NCBI GenBank assembly: GCA_019242135.1
Contig: JAFAWC010000342.1
Coordinates: forward strand, 1-7,216
Reading direction: 5' to 3'
Length of the DNA stretch: 7,216 nt
Origin: Mycobacteriaceae bacterium
GTDB taxonomy: Bacteria; Actinomycetota; Actinomycetes; Mycobacteriales; Mycobacteriaceae
Under the pieces are notes generated by a model. It saw only the letters and a list, made by a program, of their open reading frames with translations. It had not been told where the DNA came from and searched no databases. The position numbers and the translations under genes were made by a program. Numbering within the stretch: the first letter of the stretch is position 1; the number at the start of each line of letters is the position of its first letter. Positions 1 through 3,432 of the stretch are shown piece after piece.

Positions 1-1515
1 GTGAAGTTCGATCTGCTCGGCCTGGGTATGTTATCGGCGCTGCACTACGTCATCGACCTGGTCGCCGAGCACAAGGGCATCGACGTCGACCTGGCCAAGC
101 TCGACCTGTCCGAGGCGGCTGTCTACCAGATGCTGCAGAAAGCGGATTCCGTCGGAGTGTTCCAGGTGGAGTCACGCGCGCAGATGGCTACGCTGCCCCG
201 GCTCAAACCGCATATCTTCTACGACCTGGTCGTCGAGGTGGCACTCATCCGGCCAGGCCCCATCCAGGGTGGCTCGGTGCACCCCTACATCCGGCGACGC
301 AACGGCCTGGACCCGGTCACCTACGACCACCCATCGATGGCGAGGGCCCTGCGAAAAACCCTGGGCGTCCCGCTTTTCCAGGAGCAGCTGATGCAACTGG
401 CCGTCGACTGCGCCGGTTTCAGCGCCGCCGAGGCCGATCAGTTGCGCCGCGCCATGGGCTCCAAGCGGTCCGCCGAGCGAATGCACCGGCTGAAGGACCG
501 GTTCTACGACGGCATGCGCGAACGGCATGGCATCACCGGCGACGTGGCGGACCGAATCTACGAAAAGCTGGAAGCATTCGCCAACTTCGGGTTCCCGGAA
601 AGTCATGCATTGAGCTTCGCGGCGCTGGTGTTCTACTCGTCCTGGTTCAAGCTGCATCATCCGGCGGCGTTCTGCGCGGCGCTGCTGCGCGCGCAGCCGA
701 TGGGCTTCTATTCACCGCAGTCGCTGGTCGCCGATGCGCGCCGGCACGGCGTCACAGTGCACGCACCCGACGTCAACGCCAGCCTGGCGCACGCCACGCT
801 GGAAAACGAGGGCACCGAGGTGCGGCTGGGGCTGGCCAGCGTCCGACACATCGGCGACGAGCCGGCCGAAAGGCTGGTCGACGAACGAAAGGCCAACGGC
901 GCGTTTTCTTCTCTGCTCGATCTGACCGCCCGTGTGCCACTGAGCGTGCCGCAGACAGAAGCCTTGGCCACCGCCGGCGCGCTTGGTTGCTTCGGCATCA
1001 GCCGCCGCGAGGCGTTGTGGGCGGCGGGAGCGGCGGCCACCCAGCGACCGGACCGGCTGCCCGGTGTCGGGTCGTCGTCACACATCCCCGCGCTGCCCGG
1101 GATGACCGAGGTGGAATTGTCCTCGGCCGACGTGTGGGCCACCGGCGTCTCGCCGGACAGCTACCCGACCCAGTTCCTGCGTGATGACCTCGACGCGCTC
1201 GGTGTCGTTGCGGCGGACAAGCTGCTGTCTCTTCCCGATGGCTCCCGGGTGCTGGTCGCCGGTGCTGTCACACATCGGCAGCGTCCGGGTACGGCGCGGG
1301 GGGTGACGTTTTTGAACCTCGAGGACGAGACCGGGATGGTCAACGTGTTGTGCACGCCGGGGGTGTGGGCACGTCACCGCCGAATCGCCCAGACCGCACC
1401 GGCCATGCTGATTCGTGGTCAGTTGCAGAACGCCACGGGCGCCGTCACCGTGGTGGCGGAGCGGATAGGGCGTATCGAGCTTGCGATTGGCTCGCGCTCA
1501 CGTGATTTTCGGTGA
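1..1515 (+). CDS. dnaE2: Error-prone DNA polymerase DnaE2, C-terminal part (5' end outside window)
   Basis: This is the C-terminal ~504 residues of a C-family polymerase III alpha-type subunit. The GTG at base 1 is an internal valine codon; the full family protein is about 1,080 residues, so the PHP domain and the palm aspartates lie upstream. Family blocks are visible in order: GVFQVESRAQM (52-62), ALIRPGP (81-87), VPLFQEQLMQLA (123-134), RRAMGSK (149-155) and FGFPESHALSFAALVFYSSW (196-215). A helix-hairpin-helix-like region follows (about 277-332), then an OB-fold (about 414-493). The C-terminus ...SRSRDFR matches my memory of mycobacterial DnaE2 rather than replicative DnaE1, which is longer. 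In mycobacteria DnaE2 works with ImuA' and ImuB in SOS-induced mutagenic translesion synthesis and is LexA-controlled; its promoter is not in this window. It converges on the next gene. Assignment to DnaE2 rather than another alpha subunit is firm. Confidence 0.95.
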   Translation: MKFDLLGLGMLSALHYVIDLVAEHKGIDVDLAKLDLSEAAVYQMLQKADSVGVFQVESRAQMATLPRLKPHIFYDLVVEVALIRPGPIQGGSVHPYIRRRNGLDPVTYDHPSMARALRKTLGVPLFQEQLMQLAVDCAGFSAAEADQLRRAMGSKRSAERMHRLKDRFYDGMRERHGITGDVADRIYEKLEAFANFGFPESHALSFAALVFYSSWFKLHHPAAFCAALLRAQPMGFYSPQSLVADARRHGVTVHAPDVNASLAHATLENEGTEVRLGLASVRHIGDEPAERLVDERKANGAFSSLLDLTARVPLSVPQTEALATAGALGCFGISRREALWAAGAAATQRPDRLPGVGSSSHIPALPGMTEVELSSADVWATGVSPDSYPTQFLRDDLDALGVVAADKLLSLPDGSRVLVAGAVTHRQRPGTARGVTFLNLEDETGMVNVLCTPGVWARHRRIAQTAPAMLIRGQLQNATGAVTVVAERIGRIELAIGSRSRDFR

Positions 1516-1527
1516 CTGGCTTTCGTT

Positions 1528-1549
1528 GTTTGGCCGCTTTGGGCCGAAT
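1528..1549. terminator. Hairpin in the convergent dnaE2 / Rv3369-like gap (candidate bidirectional terminator)
   Basis: GTTTGGCC (1528-1535) pairs with GGCCGAAT (1542-1549) around a 6-nt loop. The stem is 8 bp including two G-T wobbles. A further TGGC/GCCA pair (1517-1520 and 1551-1554) encloses it. It lies in the 40-bp gap between two convergent stop codons. There is no following U-run on either strand, so intrinsic termination is only plausible, although many mycobacterial terminators lack a clear U-tract. Confidence 0.4.
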
Positions 1550-1555
1550 TGCCAA

Positions 1556-1972
1556 TCACCCCGCGGTAGGCGTCGTCCACACCTTGTCGACGGTGAACTT
1601 CAACCTCGTGTTGAACGCGGAGAGAAACTCTTCGGTCATTCCCCTGCCGGTAGCGTATTCCTGGTACTTGACCTGATATTGCTCGTCGGCGAGCGGATTC
1701 ACGTCGACCGCGTCGATCCTGGCCTCACCGCCGACCGCGACGACACCGCCGCCGATGCCGTCGGAATCCAAGTTCAGGCTGACCCGCGGATGCGCCTTGA
1801 TGTGCGCGACCTTGGCGGCATTCGGCATCGAATACACCGTGACGTCTCTGCCATCGAAGAAGAACCACACCAGGCGGGGAACGGGCTGGCCGGATTTCGC
1901 CACGGTGGTCAACCATGCGTAGCGCTCCGTCTCGAGCCTGCGGGTAACCTCTTGCGTCAATTCAGCTGTCAT
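1556..1972 (-). CDS. PPOX-class split-barrel protein, Rv3369 family, probable F420-dependent enzyme
   Basis: A 138-residue protein of the pyridoxamine-5'-phosphate-oxidase-like split beta-barrel fold, closest by eye to M. tuberculosis Rv3369, whose family is described as probably F420-dependent. The N-terminal strand block AWLTTVAKSGQPVPRLVWF (19-37) is the typical 'A.L.T...dG.P....vwf' signature. KVAHIKAHPRVSLNLD (54-69) is the second hallmark, a basic stretch usually near the cofactor phosphate. The likely role is redox chemistry on a small molecule with reduced F420 or flavin in the cytosol; the substrate is unknown. The ATG at 1972 is chosen because homology begins there and a TACATT -10 lies just upstream. 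An open frame continues upstream to 2407, but it runs antisense through the nitroreductase and lacks family resemblance. No Shine-Dalgarno is seen, so translation is probably leaderless. It converges on dnaE2 and is divergent from the nitroreductase. Confidence 0.9.
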   Translation of the reverse strand: MTAELTQEVTRRLETERYAWLTTVAKSGQPVPRLVWFFFDGRDVTVYSMPNAAKVAHIKAHPRVSLNLDSDGIGGGVVAVGGEARIDAVDVNPLADEQYQVKYQEYATGRGMTEEFLSAFNTRLKFTVDKVWTTPTAG

Positions 1973-1979
1973 TCTTGCG

Positions 1980-1985
1980 AATGTA
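1980..1985 (-). promoter_or_regulatory. -10 element TACATT for the Rv3369-family gene
   Basis: On the minus strand TACATT fits the mycobacterial TANNNT -10 consensus and ends 7 nt before the ATG at 1972. A transcript would therefore start at or within a base of the start codon, giving leaderless mRNA. No Shine-Dalgarno is present. No convincing -35 is visible. It overlaps the opposite-strand -10 by two bases (1984-1985). Confidence 0.5.
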
Positions 1986-1989
1986 GTCT
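1984..1989 (+). promoter_or_regulatory. -10 element TAGTCT for the nitroreductase gene (leaderless start)
   Basis: TAGTCT matches TANNNT and is followed by exactly 6 nt before the GTG at 1996. This puts the last T at -7 if transcription starts on the G of the start codon. There is no purine-rich ribosome site upstream of the GTG. This spacing is the usual arrangement for leaderless mycobacterial genes and supports the GTG as the true start. No clear -35 is seen. Confidence 0.55.
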
Positions 1990-1995
1990 CGACAC

Positions 1996-2643
1996 GTGGC
2001 ACCCCTGAATCTGTCGGTCGACGAAGTTCTGACCACCACCCGTTCGGTCCGTAAACGCCTCGATTTCGACAAGCCAGTGCCTCGTGAGGTGCTGCTCGAA
2101 TGCCTCGAACTTGCGATCCAAGCGCCCACCGGCGGCAACCAGCAGGTCTGGCAGTGGGTGTTCGTCGAAGACGCCGAGAAGAAGAAGGCCCTCGCCGACA
2201 TCTACCGCGCCAACTTCGCCGACTACCGACAGCAGCCCCAACCGCAGTACACCACCGGCGACAGCCGCGCCGAGCAGCGGCAACGGGTGGTGTCTTCAGC
2301 GATGTATCTGGCCGAGCACCTGCACGAAGCGCCGGTACTGATGGTGCCGTGCCTGGAAGGTAGCGTGGACTTCGCCGTGCAAGCCGGCGCGTCGTTCTGG
2401 GGCTCACTGCTGCCCGCGGCGTGGAGCTTCATGCTCGCGTTGCGATCCCGCGGCCTGGGGTCGGCCTGGACGACCCTGCATCTTGTCGGCAACGGCGAGA
2501 AGCAGGCCGCCCAGCTGCTCGGCATTCCCTATGAGACGTACCGGCAGGGTGGACTGTTTCCCGTCGCCTACACCAAGGGCACCGATTTCCGGCCGGCCAA
2601 GCGACTGCCTGTCGACCAGATAGTGCATTTCGACAGCTGGTAA
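1996..2643 (+). CDS. Nitroreductase-family FMN oxidoreductase (Rv3368c-like)
   Basis: A 215-residue protein of the nitroreductase superfamily, which are homodimeric FMN enzymes using NAD(P)H to reduce nitro groups, quinones or other electrophiles; the physiological substrate is not known. Visible family features are the N-terminal TTRSVRKRLDFDKPVP (13-28), whose arginines normally contact FMN phosphate; APTGGNQQVWQWVFVED (43-59), the usual 'aPs..n.QpW.fvvv' block; and RSRGLGSAWTT (150-160), the glycine-rich FMN-contacting turn near the C-terminus. FRPAKRLPVDQIV (198-210) is the typical 'rp.krrp.eeiv' tail. Length agrees with my memory of Rv3368c (about 214 residues). The GTG start is supported by the leaderless -10 spacing and homology at the first residues. 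It is divergent from the PPOX/F420 gene and convergent with trmL, 11 bp apart, with no room for an intergenic terminator. Confidence 0.92.
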   Translation: MAPLNLSVDEVLTTTRSVRKRLDFDKPVPREVLLECLELAIQAPTGGNQQVWQWVFVEDAEKKKALADIYRANFADYRQQPQPQYTTGDSRAEQRQRVVSSAMYLAEHLHEAPVLMVPCLEGSVDFAVQAGASFWGSLLPAAWSFMLALRSRGLGSAWTTLHLVGNGEKQAAQLLGIPYETYRQGGLFPVAYTKGTDFRPAKRLPVDQIVHFDSW

Positions 2644-2654
2644 CGCGCGGCTAT

Positions 2655-3119
2655 TCATTGGCCGCCGGCGAACCCGTGCTGGCGCCATGCCTCATAGACC
2701 GCGATGGCCGCGGCGTTGGACAGATTGAGTGACCGGCGGCCGGCGATCATCGGGATTCTCACCGTGGCGGTGATGTGCGGATCAGCGAGTGTGGTGGCAT
2801 CCAATCCGGTCGGCTCCGGCCCAAACATCAAGACGTCACCCGGCCGGTACGAAATGTCGGCAAATGACCGGTTTGCGTGTGCAGTGAAAGCGAAGACCCG
2901 CGCCGGTGATATCGCACGCCACGCCAAAGCCAACGAGTCGTGCACGGTGACCGACGCCAGATCGTGGTAATCGAGTCCGGCGCGCCGGAGCTTGGGCTCC
3001 GATAAATCGAAACCGAGTGGTTGCACAAGATGCAACTGGCAACCCGTGGCCGCCACCATCCGAATTGCATTGCCGGTGTTGGGTGCAATGCGCGGGGAGT
3101 AGAACATCAGGCTGAACAC
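2655..3119 (-). CDS. trmL: tRNA (cytidine/uridine-34 2'-O)-methyltransferase TrmL, SpoU (SPOUT) family
   Basis: A 154-residue single-domain SpoU methyltransferase that uses SAM to methylate the ribose of the tRNA wobble nucleotide (position 34). Motif 1 is IAPNTGNAIR (11-20), motif 2 is LMFGPEPTGL (97-106), and motif 3 is RIPMIAGRRSLNLSNAAAIAVYEAWRQ (121-147), the trefoil-knot SAM site; Tyr142 sits in the VYEAWR block. LRRAGLDYHDLASVTVH (44-60) closely resembles E. coli TrmL. Length fits minimal TrmL rather than the larger rRNA enzymes. The GTG start at 3119 is chosen because it gives 154 residues like the M. tuberculosis homologue (annotated spoU, Rv3366) and has a correctly spaced -10; ATG at 3107 is an alternative. 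The open frame runs further upstream to 3164 without family similarity. Motif 2 has Pro-Thr where E. coli has Thr-Arg. It is divergent from the conservon operon. Confidence 0.92.
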   Translation of the reverse strand: MFSLMFYSPRIAPNTGNAIRMVAATGCQLHLVQPLGFDLSEPKLRRAGLDYHDLASVTVHDSLALAWRAISPARVFAFTAHANRSFADISYRPGDVLMFGPEPTGLDATTLADPHITATVRIPMIAGRRSLNLSNAAAIAVYEAWRQHGFAGGQ

Positions 3120-3125
3120 GTGCAA

Positions 3126-3131
3126 ATGATT
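3126..3131 (-). promoter_or_regulatory. Possible extended -10 (TGC-AATCAT) for trmL
   Basis: On the minus strand AATCAT keeps the two most conserved -10 positions (A2, T6). It is directly preceded by TGC, an extended -10 TGn motif, and ends 6 nt before the GTG at 3119. No Shine-Dalgarno is present, so a leaderless transcript is the simplest reading. The hexamer itself is weak. Confidence 0.3.
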
Positions 3132-3190
3132 GCAGCGATGAGCGCTTGCGCGAAGAGCAAACAATCACCGTCAGGGCAAACATTTCGGAC

Positions 3191-3234
3191 CGCCTGCAAC
3201 CACGAAAAATTTGCTGGGTACAATTTTGCAGGCG
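3191..3234. repeat. Perfect 9-bp inverted repeat around the operon -10 candidate
   Basis: CGCCTGCAA (3191-3199) is exactly inverted as TTGCAGGCG (3226-3234) with a 26-bp spacer. The spacer is AT-rich compared with the surroundings and contains TACAAT. The left arm falls where a -35 would lie and the right arm over the predicted transcription start, which is the geometry of a two-site operator. It could alternatively be one end of an RNA stem if transcription starts upstream. No regulator is identified. Confidence 0.45.
3219..3224 (+). promoter_or_regulatory. Candidate -10 TACAAT for the conservon operon
   Basis: TACAAT is the best TANNNT match on the plus strand in the 309-bp region between trmL and the sensor gene. 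The predicted transcription start is near 3230-3231, giving about a 139-nt leader before the uORF. No good -35 is seen at 17-19 bp spacing. A weaker alternative -10 is CATACT at 3300-3305. Confidence 0.4.
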
Positions 3235-3247
3235 CGGCGCAGCGCTT

Positions 3248-3273
3248 CTGAACTCTGTCTGTTCAGTACGAAC
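3248..3273. promoter_or_regulatory. Dyad CTGAAC-N7-GTTCAG plus a third GAAC half-site
   Basis: CTGAAC (3248-3253) and GTTCAG (3261-3266) form a perfect 6-bp dyad with 7-bp spacing. GAAC recurs at 3270-3273, giving alternating GAAC / GTTC / GAAC half-sites. The cluster lies just downstream of the predicted transcription start, where a repressor could act. It does not match the LexA arrangement (GAAC-N4-GTTC). The protein is unknown. Confidence 0.3.
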
Positions 3274-3295
3274 GGGTGGTGCCGACCGGCGAGGG

Positions 3296-3346
3296 CTGGC
3301 ATACTCGTCGAATTGCCAGGCGGTTACCGCCCCGCCCGATGTCGGG
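3296..3346 (+). other. Three consecutive small hairpins in the operon leader
   Basis: CTGGCA/TGCCAG (3296-3301 with 3314-3319, 12-nt loop), GGCGG/CCGCC (3319-3323 with 3327-3331, TTA loop) and CCCG/CGGG (3335-3338 with 3343-3346, ATGT loop) lie end to end, the first two sharing base 3319. An A-rich stretch and the Shine-Dalgarno of the uORF follow. This could be a structured 5' leader that affects ribosome access or transcript elongation; no known riboswitch class is recognised. Confidence 0.35.
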
Positions 3347-3359
3347 TGAAAACAAAAGC

Positions 3360-3366
3360 AGGAAAG
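3360..3366 (+). promoter_or_regulatory. Shine-Dalgarno AGGAAAG for the upstream ORF
   Basis: AGGAAAG sits in an A-rich context; the AGGA core ends 6 nt before the ATG at 3370. It is the only strong ribosome site between trmL and the sensor gene. It serves the 20-codon uORF, not the sensor-gene starts at 3429 or 3435, which lack a good site of their own. Confidence 0.65.
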
Positions 3367-3369
3367 TCC

Positions 3370-3432
3370 ATGATTCAGGCGCACATTCACCAGATCTGCG
3401 AATCGGTCGCTCACGCGGGCCCGAGCCGATGA
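3370..3432 (+). CDS. 20-codon upstream ORF translationally coupled to the sensor gene
   Basis: A short frame beginning MIQAHIHQICESV and ending ...AGPSR at TGA (3430-3432). It has a well-spaced Shine-Dalgarno (3360-3366), and its stop overlaps the ATG of the sensor gene as ATGA (3429-3432). The downstream ATG has no convincing ribosome site (preceded by gggcccgagccg), so ribosomes finishing the uORF probably re-initiate on it. The peptide has three His, three Ile and one Cys among 20 residues and no hydrophobic signal. It resembles neither a known leader peptide nor a polycysteine uORF of the type described in mycobacteria. Whether the peptide has its own function cannot be told; a cis-regulatory role is the simpler inference. 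Confidence 0.55.
   Translation: MIQAHIHQICESVAHAGPSR

Noticed and set aside
1..3. GTG at base 1 as the start of a 504-residue protein
   Set aside because: The sequence begins inside the conserved polymerase core; the start is upstream of the window.
172..1142. Minus-strand frames at 172-660 and 708-1142 inside dnaE2
   Set aside because: Antisense shadows of a gene with continuous, well-conserved polymerase sequence.
1481..2008. 175-codon plus-strand frame across the dnaE2 end and the Rv3369-family gene
   Set aside because: It is antisense to a well-supported gene, has no domain I recognise and no ribosome site; it is a GC-rich shadow frame.
1973..2407. Upstream extension of the Rv3369-family frame to a 283-residue protein
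   Set aside because: The extra 145 residues are Arg/Pro/Ala-rich, run antisense through the nitroreductase and have no family resemblance; homology and the -10 spacing place the start at 1972.
3261..3273. LexA SOS box at GTTCAGTACGAAC
   Set aside because: Half-sites are in the opposite order and spacing (GTTC-N5-GAAC) to the mycobacterial SOS box, which has GAAC-N4-GTTC.
3276..3428. N-terminal extension of the sensor gene to ATG 3276 or 3339
   Set aside because: The 51 extra codons read as random Arg/Pro/Gly-rich sequence, cover hairpins and a ribosome site used by another frame, and neither ATG has a Shine-Dalgarno.
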